From an uncultured Pseudokineococcus sp. (GTDB taxonomy: Bacteria; Actinomycetota; Actinomycetes; Actinomycetales; Quadrisphaeraceae): a stretch of 64,000 bases of DNA. Positions 15,176 through 22,977 of the stretch are shown here, one piece after another (within the stretch, counting starts at the first letter, position 1; every line of letters starts with the position of its first letter). The DNA lies in contig NZ_CANMPM010000001.1 of NCBI RefSeq assembly GCF_947499845.1, positions 186,001 to 250,000 of the forward strand, in the 5' to 3' direction. The notes below the pieces were generated by a model. It saw only the letters and a list, made by a program, of their open reading frames with translations. It did no database searches and was not told the origin of the DNA. The position numbers were made by a program, and so were the translations under genes.

Positions 15176-17193
15176 CGACGGGCCTCCTGGGGGCTCTCGG
15201 CGACGGCGCCCGCGGCGGGGGAGGCCGCGGCGGCGGAGTCGGTGTCGGGCAGGGCGGCGACGGCGTCGCGGACGACGTCGAGCAGCTCGCCGGCGCTGAA
15301 GGGGCGGCCGCGGACGCGGCCGTGGCTCTGCACGTCGACGAGGTAGCGGGCGCGCAGCAGCAGGGCCAGCTGGCCGCCGTTCATCTCCGGCAGGACGACC
15401 CGGTCGTAGGCGCGCAGCGCGTCGCCGAGGCCGGGCGGGAAGGGGTTGAGGTGGCGCAGGTGCGCCCGCGCCACCTGCAGGCCCTCGGCGCGGGCGTCGC
15501 GGACGGCCGCGGCGATGGGGCCGTAGGTCGAGCCCCACCCGAGCACGAGGACGCGGGCACGCGTGCCGTCGGGGGCGACGGGGTCGTCGACCTCCAGCGG
15601 CGGCACCGCGACGCCGTCGACCTTGGCCTGGCGCAGGCCCGTCATGCGCTCGTGGTTCTCGGGCTCGTAGGAGATCTCGCCGGTGACGTCGGCCTTCTCC
15701 AGGCCGCCGATCCGGTGCTCCAGGCCCGGCGTGCCGGGGACGGCCCACGGGCGGGCGAGGGTCTCGGGGTCGCGCAGGTACGGGCGGAAGGCGGGGCGGC
15801 CGTCGTCGCCCGCGCCGTTCGGGCCGGTCGCCTGCGCCGGGTCGATGGCCGGCAGGTCCGCCACGCTCGGCAGCGCCCAGGGCTCCGAGCCGTTGGCGAG
15901 GTAGCCGTCCGACAGCAGGATGACCGGCGTCCGGTAGGTCACCGCGATGCGCACGGCCTCCATCGCCGCCGTGAAGCAGTCGGTGGGAGAGGACGCGGCG
16001 ACGACGGGCAGCGGCGACTCGCCGTTGCGGCCGTACATCGCCTGCAGGAGGTCGGCCTGCTCGGTCTTCGTCGGCAGGCCCGTGGACGGCCCCCCGCGCT
16101 GGACGTCGACGACGACGAGCGGCAGCTCGAGCATGACGGCGAGGCCGATGGTCTCGGCCTTGAGGGCCAGGCCGGGGCCCGACGTCGTCGTCACGCCGAG
16201 GGAGCCGCCGAAGGACGCGCCCAGGGCGATGCCGACGCCGGCGATCTCGTCCTCGGCCTGCAGGGTCGTCACGCCGAAGCGCTTCATGCCCGACAGCGCG
16301 TGGAGGATGTCGCTCGCCGGGGTGATGGGGTACGAGCCGAGCACGAGCGGCAGCCCCGCCTTGTGGGCGGCCGTCGCGAGGCCGTAGGCGAGGGCGGTGC
16401 TGCCCGTGATGTTGCGGTAGGTGCCGGCCGGGTGCTCCGCCGGCGCCACCTGGTAGCGGACGGCGAAGCCCTCGGTCGTCTCGCCGAACGCCCAGCCGGC
16501 CCGGAACGCCGTGAGGTTGGCGTCGCGGATCTGCGGCTTCTTCGCGAACTTCGTCTCGAGGAAGCGCTCGGTCGCCTCGGTCGGGCGGTCGTAGAGCCAC
16601 GAGAGCATCCCGAGGGCGAACATGTTCTTCGCCCGCTCGGAGTCCTTGCGGGACAGGCCCGAGTCCTTGAGGGCCTCGACGGTCATCGACGTCAGCGGCA
16701 GGGCGTGCACCTGGTAGGACTCCAGGCTCCCGTCCTCGAGCGGGCTCACGGTGTAGCCGACCTTCTGGAGGCTGCGCCTCGTGAACTCGTCGGCGTCGGC
16801 GATGATCACGCCGCCGCGCGGCAGGTCGGCGATGTTGGCGCGCAGGGCGGCCGGGTTCATCGCCACGAGGACGTCGGGGGCGTCGCCGGGCGTGAGCACG
16901 ACGTGGTCGGCGAACTGCAGCTGGAAGCTCGAGACGCCCGGGAGGGTGCCCTGGGGGGCGCGGATCTCGGCGGGGAAGTTCGGCAGGGTCGCCAGCGCGT
17001 TGCCGAGCGACGCCGTCTCCGCGGTGAAGCGGTCGCCGGTGAGCTGCATGCCGTCGCCGGAGTCGCCCGCGAAGCGGATGACGACGCCGGCCACCTTCTG
17101 CACGGGCGTCGACCCGGGGGCCGACGGGGCCGGGGCGCCGTCCTCGACGCGGGGGGCGGTGGGGGCGTCGGGCGTGGGCGACTCGAGACGCAT
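15172..17193 (-). CDS. korA: 2-oxoglutarate:ferredoxin oxidoreductase, fused gamma-alpha subunit
   Basis: The 673-residue protein carries an N-terminal gamma domain (VIRFAGDSGDGMQLTGDRF, near residue 40) fused to the alpha domain, with GSYPITPASDILHALSG and TTTSGPGLALKAETIGLAV. The C-terminal part holds VLVLGWGSTYGPI and VARAHLRHLNPFP. This fused form pairs with KorB in many actinomycetes, including M. tuberculosis (Rv2455c/Rv2454c), where it lets aerobes bypass 2-oxoglutarate dehydrogenase. Start choice: ATG 17193 gives a short lead before the gamma domain, and ATG 17226 is also possible. A -10 (TACGAT) on the minus strand at 17303-17308 fits a transcript covering either. Divergent from htpX. 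Confidence 0.92.
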   Translation of the reverse strand: MRLESPTPDAPTAPRVEDGAPAPSAPGSTPVQKVAGVVIRFAGDSGDGMQLTGDRFTAETASLGNALATLPNFPAEIRAPQGTLPGVSSFQLQFADHVVLTPGDAPDVLVAMNPAALRANIADLPRGGVIIADADEFTRRSLQKVGYTVSPLEDGSLESYQVHALPLTSMTVEALKDSGLSRKDSERAKNMFALGMLSWLYDRPTEATERFLETKFAKKPQIRDANLTAFRAGWAFGETTEGFAVRYQVAPAEHPAGTYRNITGSTALAYGLATAAHKAGLPLVLGSYPITPASDILHALSGMKRFGVTTLQAEDEIAGVGIALGASFGGSLGVTTTSGPGLALKAETIGLAVMLELPLVVVDVQRGGPSTGLPTKTEQADLLQAMYGRNGESPLPVVAASSPTDCFTAAMEAVRIAVTYRTPVILLSDGYLANGSEPWALPSVADLPAIDPAQATGPNGAGDDGRPAFRPYLRDPETLARPWAVPGTPGLEHRIGGLEKADVTGEISYEPENHERMTGLRQAKVDGVAVPPLEVDDPVAPDGTRARVLVLGWGSTYGPIAAAVRDARAEGLQVARAHLRHLNPFPPGLGDALRAYDRVVLPEMNGGQLALLLRARYLVDVQSHGRVRGRPFSAGELLDVVRDAVAALPDTDSAAAASPAAGAVAESPQEARR

Positions 17194-17302
17194 GACGGCG
17201 GCAACACCTCGGGGGTCGGGGTCCATCCCGGCTTCTCGACCGATCCGCTCGGGAGACTTCTCGAGCGGGCGCGGAGCGGGGCGCGGGACTGGGGGCCCGG
17301 TC

Positions 17303-17308
17303 ATCGTA
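17303..17308 (-). promoter_or_regulatory. Probable -10 element for korAB
   Basis: TACGAT on the minus strand lies about 110 bases upstream of the chosen korA ATG. No convincing -35 is seen. Confidence 0.4.
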
Positions 17309-17318
17309 GGCGGGGAAC

Positions 17319-17383
17319 GCGGACCCGCCGGACGGCGTTGTGGCACGTGAGACGGCACCCGTCCCGGGTCCGCCGTCGTGCCA
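17319..17383. promoter_or_regulatory. Nested dyads in the korA-htpX divergent region
   Basis: TGGCACG (17341-17347) pairs with CGTGCCA (17377-17383). Inside it GACGGC (17351-17356) pairs with GCCGTC (17372-17377), and ACCCG pairs with CGGGT around a 3-base loop. A further 9-base pair, GCGGACCCG (17319-17327) with CGGGTCCGC (17365-17373), is an alternative partner for the right arm. The element ends about 13 bases before the htpX Shine-Dalgarno sequence, so it may be an operator or an RNA switch. Confidence 0.5.
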
Positions 17384-17415
17384 GGTCACCTCGGCAGGAG
17401 GAGCACGGGTCGTCC

Positions 17416-18285
17416 ATGGGCCACCAGCACTTCAACGGCGTCAAGACCGCCGTCCTGTTCGGCGCCTTCGGCGCGCTCGTCCTCGGCGCGTCCTGGCTCG
17501 TCTTCGGGGGCAGCACGCAGGGGCTCCTCATCGGCCTCGTGCTCGCGCTCCTCGTCAACGGCATCTCGTACTGGAAGAGCGACACGCTCGCCATCAAGGC
17601 CATGCGCGCGCGCCCCGTGAGCGAGGCGGAGCAGCCGGCGATGCACCGGATCGTCCGCGAGCTGTCCGTCGCGGCGGGCAAGCCGATGCCGCGCCTGTAC
17701 GTGTCGCCCACCCGTGCACCCAACGCCTTCGCGACGGGCCGCAACCCCGAGAACTCGGCCGTGTGCTGCACCGAGGGCATCCTCGAGCTGCTCGACGAGC
17801 GGGAGCTGCGCGGAGTCCTCGGCCACGAGCTCATGCACGTCTACAACCGCGACATCCTCACGTCGTCGCTGGCCGCGGCGATGGCGAGCGTCATCACCTT
17901 CCTCGGCTACGCGGCGCTGCTCTTCGGCGGCGGGAACCGCGAGAACGGCGGCGGCAACCCCGTCGCCGGGATGCTGCTCCTCTTCCTCGGCCCGCTGGCC
18001 GCCGGCCTCATCCAGATGGGCATCAGCCGGACCCGCGAGTACGACGCCGACGAGGACGGCGCCCGCCTGACGGGCGACCCGCTCGCCCTGGCGAGCGCGC
18101 TCCGCAAGCTCGAGCGGGGCACGAAGGCGGCCCCGCTGCCGCCGGAGCGGGACCTCGTGAACTCGAGCCACATGATGATCGCCAACCCGTTCCGGGCGAA
18201 GGACGCGCGGTCGCTCTTCTCGACCCATCCGCCGATGGACCAGCGCGTCGCCCGCCTCGAGGCGATGGCCGGCTACCGCGGCTGA
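17416..18285 (+). CDS. htpX: Membrane zinc metalloprotease HtpX
   Basis: HtpX is a membrane-bound M48 protease that degrades misfolded membrane proteins under envelope or heat stress. The 289-residue protein starts MGHQHFNGVKTAVLF, has two N-terminal membrane segments, then the zinc motif HELMH (137-141) in LGHELMHVYNRD, two further hydrophobic stretches, and the third ligand region SRTREYDADEDGA. The C-terminus has THPPMDQRVARLEAM, typical of M48B. AGGAGGAG lies 12 bases before the ATG. In M. tuberculosis htpX directly follows the prenyl synthase gene; here about 5.8 kb of other genes is inserted. Confidence 0.95.
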   Translation: MGHQHFNGVKTAVLFGAFGALVLGASWLVFGGSTQGLLIGLVLALLVNGISYWKSDTLAIKAMRARPVSEAEQPAMHRIVRELSVAAGKPMPRLYVSPTRAPNAFATGRNPENSAVCCTEGILELLDERELRGVLGHELMHVYNRDILTSSLAAAMASVITFLGYAALLFGGGNRENGGGNPVAGMLLLFLGPLAAGLIQMGISRTREYDADEDGARLTGDPLALASALRKLERGTKAAPLPPERDLVNSSHMMIANPFRAKDARSLFSTHPPMDQRVARLEAMAGYRG

Positions 18286-18298
18286 CGCCGTCCCACCT

Positions 18299-18332
18299 CG
18301 AGGGCCCCGGACCGCACGGTCCGGGGCCCTCG
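18299..18332 (+). terminator. htpX terminator
   Basis: A perfect 15-base stem, CGAGGGCCCCGGACC with GGTCCGGGGCCCTCG, has a 4-base loop and begins 14 bases after the htpX stop. Confidence 0.85.
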
Positions 18333-18361
18333 TGCGTCATGCCCGGCCCGTCGCCTCCCGG

Positions 18362-18427
18362 GGGCGAGTCGTCGCCTGTTCGCCCCTCGGTGGGGTCTTC
18401 GGGGGGCGAGTCGTCGCCTGTTCGCCC
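18362..18427. repeat. Two copies of a 24-bp repeat, left flank of the DUF559-like gene
   Basis: Identical 24-base units at 18362-18385 and 18404-18427 are separated by 18 bases. Each unit begins GGGCGAGTCGTCG, ends GTTCGCCC, and has GGGCGA/TCGCCC termini that can pair. Related units in the opposite orientation lie at 19411-19516, beyond the gene. Confidence 0.85.
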
Positions 18428-18445
18428 GTCACGCGGGCACCGGGG

Positions 18446-19333
18446 TCAAGGGCGAGGGCGAGAGGAGGCTCGTGCCGCAGCTGCTCGGACGAGCGCCACG
18501 GCGCGGCCTGGCTCCGCGAGGTCGGCCGCCGTGATCCTCAGCGACACCCATCCCGCAGCGGTGAGCGCGTGGTCCTGCCGTCGGTCCTTCTCCTGCTGCA
18601 GTCGCAGCGCGTGCCAGGCGCCGTCGTAGAAGACGGCGAGCCGGACGCCGACGACGGCGAGGTCTGCTCGGAGGATGAAGACGCCGCGCTCGTCGCAGAT
18701 GTCGAGCTGGACGTCGACGTCGACACCGGCCAGCACGAGGACCACCCGGAGGACCGACTCCGGTGGCGACTCGGCGCGCGGGTCGGCGAGCGCGAGCGCT
18801 GCTCGGACACGGACGACGCCGTGGTCGCGGCGTCCCTCCAGCCACCGACCCAGCCGGGGCAGGTGCACCAGCCCCGCTCGCGCCAGCCCGTCGAGGCGGG
18901 CCGTCGCAGAGGGCAGTGACTCCCGGGCGGCGGCGTCGAACGCCATGCGCTCGGGTGGCGCGAGCCGCGTCGTCCGCCAGGGGCGGCCCGGCCCCGAGGT
19001 GCTGCGCGACCGACGGACGCGCACGTCGCGACCGACAGGATGCCGGCCGCCCTCCTCGGGGACGACCAGCTCGACCCGGTCGCTCCACCCCAGGAGAGGG
19101 ACGCCCAGCACGGTGGCTGCAGAGGCGCCGGTCACGAGCGCCTCGGCGGGGAGCACGAGACCCGCACCCTCCACCCGGAGGGCGTGGTCGCGCGGGACGT
19201 CCGCCGGGGCGTACACCCCGGGGACGACGCGCACGAAGGACGGGCCGCGCAGCTGCTTCGGCGTCAGGGCGCCCTCGGCGACGGCGTGGCTGCCGACGAA
19301 GACCCGGGGGAAGCCGGTCGCGCTCGAGGTCAC
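18446..19333 (-). CDS. DUF559-like protein with AbiEi-like N-terminus; nuclease motif degenerate
   Basis: The 295-residue protein has an N-terminal region resembling the AbiEi-type winged-helix families (ALTPKQLRGPSFVRVVPGVYAP, then ALVTGASAATVLG). Its C-terminal domain resembles the Vsr-like DUF559 fold: ESPPESVLRVVLVLAG, LRADLAVVG (D224), YDGAWH (236-241) and ALTAAGWVSLRITAADL. In typical DUF559 proteins the residue before YDG is glutamate (VEYDG). Here it is Phe235, so catalysis may be lost. The real function of this actinobacterial family is unknown. GTG 19333 is supported by CACCCT six bases upstream (leaderless pattern). The gene stands alone between clusters of a 24-bp repeat. Confidence 0.75.
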   Translation of the reverse strand: MTSSATGFPRVFVGSHAVAEGALTPKQLRGPSFVRVVPGVYAPADVPRDHALRVEGAGLVLPAEALVTGASAATVLGVPLLGWSDRVELVVPEEGGRHPVGRDVRVRRSRSTSGPGRPWRTTRLAPPERMAFDAAARESLPSATARLDGLARAGLVHLPRLGRWLEGRRDHGVVRVRAALALADPRAESPPESVLRVVLVLAGVDVDVQLDICDERGVFILRADLAVVGVRLAVFYDGAWHALRLQQEKDRRQDHALTAAGWVSLRITAADLAEPGRAVALVRAAAARASSRPRP

Positions 19334-19410
19334 CCCGTGAGGGTGAGGTCGACGAGCACGGCCTGACGGCCGTCGTCCACAGGCTCGTGTCGTCGCCGTG
19401 CGGAGCGGGT

Positions 19411-19516
19411 GGGCGAGCAGTGGGCGACTCGCCCCGAGTCCGGCCTGAGGGGGCGATGCGGCGACGACTTGCCCTCTCCTGGGCCTGATGAGGGGCGAAC
19501 GGGCGACGACTTGCCC
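19411..19516. repeat. Three copies of the 24-bp repeat (inverted), right flank of the DUF559-like gene
   Basis: Units at 19411-19434, 19451-19474 and 19493-19516 match the reverse complement of the left-flank units at 20, 20 and 22 of 24 positions. Spacers are 16 and 18 bases, giving a 40-42 base period as on the left side. They lie upstream of the DUF559-like promoter and downstream of the hydrolase stop. Confidence 0.85.
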
Positions 19517-19535
19517 TGACGTGGGCAGGCCTGGG

Positions 19536-20390
19536 TCAGACCCCCAGCCGGGCGAGCACCTCCGCGCGGGCGAGCGCCCAGCACCGGCTGCGCGGGTCGA
19601 GGTGGGCCTGGTGGTCCTCGCCGGGCACGAGCTCGACGCGCACGTCGTCCCCGGCCGCCCGCGCCGCGGCGGCGTAGCGGTCGGCCTGGTCGGGCGGGAC
19701 GACGTCGTCGAGGTCGCCGGTCAGGCACAGGACGGGGACGCCGCACGGCGCGAGCGCGGCGGGAGAGCTCGTGGCGTAGCGTTCCGGCACGTCGCCCGGC
19801 GCGCCGCCGAGCAGCGCGGCGACGGCGCCGCGGCCGAGGTCGTCGGCGTGGGCGGCCGCGAGGTCGAGCACGCCCGCCTGGCTGACGACGGCGAGGGGCC
19901 GGAGCCGCGGCCCCGCCCCCGGGGCGCCCGCGGGCAGCCGGTGGCGCGAGGCCGCCCAGGCGGCCAGGTGCCCGCCCGCCGAGTGCCCGACGACGACGGC
20001 GCGCCCCGCGTCGAGCCCCGCCGCCGGCGCGACGTCGACGAGGAGGTCGAGGGCCGTCGCCGCGTCCTCGAGGGTGGCGGGCCAGCCGCCGCCGTCCCCG
20101 ACGGCGCGGTAGTCGACGAGCCACACCGGCACGCCCGCCGCGAGGAGGTCCGCGGCCACGTGGTCCTCGAGGCGCCGGTCGTAGGCGAGCGACCCGTCCG
20201 CGGCGCCGGGGCGCCAGAAGCCCCCGTGCACCAGGACGGCGACGCCGTCCGTGCGGCGCCGCGCCGGCAGGTGCAGCTCGGCGACCTGCCGCGGGGCCGC
20301 CCCGCAGCGGTGCGCCGACGGGGCGCCGTCACCGCCCGGCAGCACCGGGGGGACGGGCGCCGCCGGGGTGGTCCCCGCCGTACCGCTCAC
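19536..20390 (-). CDS. Alpha/beta hydrolase (esterase/arylformamidase-like)
   Basis: The 284-residue alpha/beta hydrolase has an oxyanion-hole motif HGGFWRPG, the nucleophile elbow GHSAGGHLA, an acidic residue in [11 protein letters not shown] and the catalytic histidine in GEDHQAHLD. The HGGFW motif and overall length are typical of BD-FAE/kynurenine-formamidase-like esterases, but the substrate cannot be assigned. The GTG start overlaps the yajQ stop by four bases (GTGA), so translation is coupled to yajQ. Confidence 0.88.
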   Translation of the reverse strand: MSGTAGTTPAAPVPPVLPGGDGAPSAHRCGAAPRQVAELHLPARRRTDGVAVLVHGGFWRPGAADGSLAYDRRLEDHVAADLLAAGVPVWLVDYRAVGDGGGWPATLEDAATALDLLVDVAPAAGLDAGRAVVVGHSAGGHLAAWAASRHRLPAGAPGAGPRLRPLAVVSQAGVLDLAAAHADDLGRGAVAALLGGAPGDVPERYATSSPAALAPCGVPVLCLTGDLDDVVPPDQADRYAAAARAAGDDVRVELVPGEDHQAHLDPRSRCWALARAEVLARLGV

Positions 20391-20878
20391 CGGTAGTTGG
20401 TGAACTGCAGCGCGACGTCGAGGTCGGCGCCCTTGAGGAGGGCGATGACCGCCTGGAGGTCGTCGCGGCTCTTCGCGCTGACGCGCAGCTCGTCGCCGGT
20501 GATCTGCGGCTTGACGCCCTTGGGGCCCTCGTCCCGGATGATCTTGGAGATCTTCTTGGCGTCCTCCGAGGACAGCCCCTCCTTGAGGGTGGCCTCCTGC
20601 CGGTGCTCCTTGCCGGAGGCGCGCACGTCGCCGAGGTCCAGAGCCTTGAGGGACACCCCGCGCCGGATGAGCTTGGTCTGCAGCACGTCCAGGACGGCCG
20701 CGACGCGCTCCTCGCTGTTGGCCACGAGCACGACGCGCTCGCCGCTCCAGGCGACGCTCGCGTCCGTGCCCTTGAAGTCGTACCGCTGGGAGATCTCCTT
20801 CGCGGCCTGGTTGATCGCGTTGTCGACCTCCTGGCGGTCGACCTTGCTCACGACGTCGAAGGACGAGTCGGCGGCCAT
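20387..20878 (-). CDS. yajQ: YajQ family nucleotide-binding protein
   Basis: The 163-residue protein begins [20 protein letters not shown] and contains [27 protein letters not shown] and the C-terminal [14 protein letters not shown], the hallmark of YajQ (DUF520). Family members bind nucleotides; some bind cyclic-di-GMP and act with transcription factors, and the actinobacterial role is not settled. ATG 20878 has a strong Shine-Dalgarno sequence (AGGAGGAG, four bases upstream). It forms a two-gene unit with the downstream hydrolase. Confidence 0.93.
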   Translation of the reverse strand: MAADSSFDVVSKVDRQEVDNAINQAAKEISQRYDFKGTDASVAWSGERVVLVANSEERVAAVLDVLQTKLIRRGVSLKALDLGDVRASGKEHRQEATLKEGLSSEDAKKISKIIRDEGPKGVKPQITGDELRVSAKSRDDLQAVIALLKGADLDVALQFTNYR

Positions 20879-21055
20879 GGGGCTCCTCCTGGGGGTGGCG
20901 GTGGCGGTGCGGGCGGGCGTCCGGCCCCGCGCGACGGGGCGGGGCGGGTGCCGCGCGGCGGCGGCGGGCGACGGACGCGAGGCGTGCGTCGGCACGTCCG
21001 GTCCTTGCTATCGTCGCCCACGCACACCGGGCCCCGCGCCCGGCGGTGCTCGCGA

Positions 21056-21137
21056 GGCAGGTTGCCCGAGCGGCCAAAGGGAGCTGACTGTAAATCAGCC
21101 GGCACAGCCTTCGCAGGTTCGAATCCTGCACCTGCCA
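21056..21137 (+). tRNA. tRNA-Tyr (GTA)
   Basis: An 82-base class II tRNA with a long variable arm. Acceptor GGCAGGT pairs with ACCTGCC, and the discriminator is A. The anticodon loop is CTGTAAA with GTA at 21090-21092. The T-arm is GCAGG TTCGAAT CCTGC. CCA is not encoded. Confidence 0.96.
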
Positions 21138-21146
21138 CGTCGCTCG

Positions 21147-21182
21147 CGAGAGGGCGTCCCGGAGCTCCGGGACGCCCTCTCG
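21147..21182 (+). terminator. Terminator after tRNA-Tyr
   Basis: A perfect 16-base stem, CGAGAGGGCGTCCCGG with CCGGGACGCCCTCTCG, and a 4-base loop. It separates tRNA-Tyr from the tRNA-Thr/tRNA-Met unit. Confidence 0.85.
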
Positions 21183-21279
21183 TGCGTCGCGGCGCTCGTG
21201 CCCGACCGGTGCGGCCGTCGGTTTCGGCGTCGACGGGGGAGCCGTGTACGCTCCTCGACCGTGCCCGCTCGCGGGTGCC

Positions 21280-21352
21280 GCCCCAGTAGCTCAGTCGGCA
21301 GAGCGTCTCCATGGTAAGGAGAAGGTCTAGGGTTCGATTCCCTACTGGGGCT
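21280..21352 (+). tRNA. tRNA-Thr (GGT)
   Basis: A 73-base cloverleaf. Acceptor GCCCCAG pairs with CTGGGGC, and the discriminator is T. The anticodon loop ATGGTAA gives GGT, and the T-arm is TAGGG TTCGATT CCCTA. In M. tuberculosis thrT-metT-rpmG2-hadA-hadB is the same order. Confidence 0.96.
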
Positions 21353-21399
21353 CTGCGGCTCCGCCCGGCGCCCTCCGGGGCCCGTCGGGCGGAGCGCTC

Positions 21400-21471
21400 G
21401 GCGAGGTAGCTCAGTGGTAGAGCAAACGGCTCATAATCGTTGTGTCGCGGGTTCGATCCCCGCCCTCGCTA
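21400..21471 (+). tRNA. tRNA-Met (CAT), elongator type
   Basis: A 72-base cloverleaf with acceptor GGCGAGG/CCTCGCT (position 1 pairs as G-U) and discriminator A. The anticodon loop is CTCATAA. It lacks the C1-A72 mismatch and the three G-C anticodon-stem pairs of an initiator, so it is read as elongator tRNA-Met. Confidence 0.93.
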
Positions 21472-21622
21472 CGCCTGCGGCTCGCCGCCGACGGCGCCGG
21501 GCCCGGCCCGGGCCGCCGCCGGAAGGGCGCCAGCCGCTCGGGTGTTGCACCTCCTGCGAGGGGACGGGCGGCACCGCCGACGAGCACCGCCCGCACCGAC
21601 GACCCACCGAGAGGCTCCCGCC

Positions 21623-21793
21623 GTGGCCAGCAAGACCGCTGACGTCCGACCGAAGATCACGCTCGCCTGCACCGTGTGCAAGGAGCGCAACTACATCACC
21701 AAGAAGAACCGCCGCAACGACCCCGACCGGATCGAGCTGGCGAAGTTCTGCCCGCGCTGCGGCAACCACACCGCGCACCGGGAGACGCGCTGA
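21623..21793 (+). CDS. rpmG: 50S ribosomal protein L33
   Basis: The 56-residue L33 has both zinc-type Cys pairs (CTVC and CPRC), so it is the zinc-binding (C+) form. It starts [23 protein letters not shown] 21623 has GAGAGG upstream. It follows tRNA-Thr and tRNA-Met and precedes the hadA-like gene, an arrangement conserved in actinomycetes. A strong hairpin at 21878-21910 separates it from the dehydratase pair. Confidence 0.96.
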   Translation: MASKTADVRPKITLACTVCKERNYITKKNRRNDPDRIELAKFCPRCGNHTAHRETR

Positions 21794-21877
21794 GCACCAC
21801 CACCCCAGGCCCCCGGACCACCTGAGGGCCCCGGGCACGGGGCCGACGACGGCCCGCGGAGCCCCAGCACGACCCCG

Positions 21878-21910
21878 GACGGCGGGGCCGCCCCCGGCGG
21901 CCCCGCCGTC
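21878..21910 (+). terminator. Terminator between rpmG and the dehydratase pair
   Basis: A perfect 15-base stem, GACGGCGGGGCCGCC with GGCGGCCCCGCCGTC, and a 3-base loop. Confidence 0.75.
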
Positions 21911-21982
21911 GTCGTCCCACCGGTCAGCCCTCGCACGCCAGCCCGCGCGAGGGCGCCGGCCCAGCTGCAGCGGAGGAGCGAC

Positions 21983-22507
21983 GTGGCCGTCGACCAGAGC
22001 TTCGTCGGGCGGACCTACCCGCCCGAGGACGTCTACGAGGTGAGCGCGGAGAAGGTCCGCGAGTTCGCGAGCGCCGTCGCCGGTGCCGGCTCCGCGACGG
22101 TGCTCGGGGGACCGCTGGCCACCGCCGACGTGCCCGCCGTCCACACCGACGCCGCCGCAGCCCGGGCCCTCGGCCACGCGGACGTCGTCGCGCCGCCGAC
22201 CTTCGCCGTCGTGCTGGCCCAGCGCAGCGACGCCCGCTTCCTCGCCGACCCGGCGGCCGGGGTGGACTTCAGCCGGGTCGTCCACGGCGAGCAGTCCTTC
22301 ACCCACCACCGGCCCGTCGTCGTCGGCGACCGGCTCGTGACGACGCTGCACGTCGACGGCGTCCGCGTCGCCGCGGGCAACGCCATCGTGACGACGCGCA
22401 ACGAGATCGCCACCGAGGGCGGCGAGCCGGTCTGCACGGCCACGTCGGTGCTCGTCGTCCGGGCTCCCGAGACCCCGGCGCCGCGGACCCAGGAGGACGG
22501 CGCGTGA
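21983..22507 (+). CDS. hadA: HadA/HadC-like MaoC N-terminal-type dehydratase subunit
   Basis: This 174-residue hot-dog fold protein is of the FAS1-like dehydratase (MaoC N-terminal) type, with FVGRTYPPEDVYEVSAEKVREFA, VVAPPTFAVVL and VVHGEQSFTHHRPVVVGD. In M. tuberculosis HadA is the non-catalytic partner of HadB in a beta-hydroxyacyl-ACP dehydratase. Here a similar role in a fatty acyl dehydration complex is inferred from gene order and fold. GTG 21983 has a strong GGAGGAG sequence. The stop overlaps the next start by four bases, so the two subunits are probably made in equal amounts. Confidence 0.88.
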   Translation: MAVDQSFVGRTYPPEDVYEVSAEKVREFASAVAGAGSATVLGGPLATADVPAVHTDAAAARALGHADVVAPPTFAVVLAQRSDARFLADPAAGVDFSRVVHGEQSFTHHRPVVVGDRLVTTLHVDGVRVAAGNAIVTTRNEIATEGGEPVCTATSVLVVRAPETPAPRTQEDGA

Positions 22508-22977
22508 GCGCGACGGTGGGCAGTCAGGAGGCAGGGGGCGACCAGCGGCTCGAGGTCGGGCAGGAGGTCGCCCGCCGCACCTTCGGGGTGCACCGGGCCG
22601 ACCTCGTGCGCTACGCGGGCGCGAGCGGCGACTTCAACCCCATCCACTGGAGCGAGCGCACGGCGGTGGGCGTGGGGCTCCCCGGCGTCATCGCCCACGG
22701 CATGTTCACCATGGCGCTGGCCGGCCGTGTCGTGCAGGACTGGTGCGGCGGCGACCCGGGTCGCGTCAGCAGCTTCGGCGTGCGCTTCACCAAGCCGGTC
22801 GTCGTGCCCGAGGAGGGCACCGAGGTCGAGGTCGTCGCCGTCGTCGGCGCGCTCGACGAGGGGGCCCCGGCCGAGGGGGACGCCCCGGCCCGGCCCGCGA
22901 CGGTCCGCCTCGACCTCACCGCGACGTGCGCCGGCGTCTCCGTGCTCACGCGGGCGCGGGCGGTCGTGCGGCGCTGA
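22504..22977 (+). CDS. hadB: HadB-like MaoC-family dehydratase, catalytic subunit
   Basis: This 157-residue MaoC/HadB-type hot-dog protein has the hydratase signature YAGASGDFNPIHWSE, where the Asp and His of DFNPIH are the catalytic pair. GVIAHGMFTMALAGR and VRFTKPVVVPEEG follow. With the upstream HadA-like subunit it should form an (R)-3-hydroxyacyl-thioester dehydratase. Whether it serves FAS-II or another acyl pathway cannot be read here. GTG 22504 overlaps the upstream stop (GTGA). Its 3' end overlaps the opposing MFS gene by 32 bases. Confidence 0.9.
   Translation: MSATVGSQEAGGDQRLEVGQEVARRTFGVHRADLVRYAGASGDFNPIHWSERTAVGVGLPGVIAHGMFTMALAGRVVQDWCGGDPGRVSSFGVRFTKPVVVPEEGTEVEVVAVVGALDEGAPAEGDAPARPATVRLDLTATCAGVSVLTRARAVVRR

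Noticed and set aside
18362-19516. CRISPR-like array (24-base repeats with 16-18 base spacers)
   Set aside because: There are only two and three units, the spacers are short and GC-uniform, the units on the two sides face each other, several copies diverge, and no cas gene is near.
21400-21471. Initiator tRNA-Met or tRNA-Ile2
   Set aside because: The acceptor begins G-U rather than the C-A mismatch of initiators, and the body matches elongator tRNA-Met of high-GC bacteria. Lysidine modification cannot be read from DNA but is not favoured.
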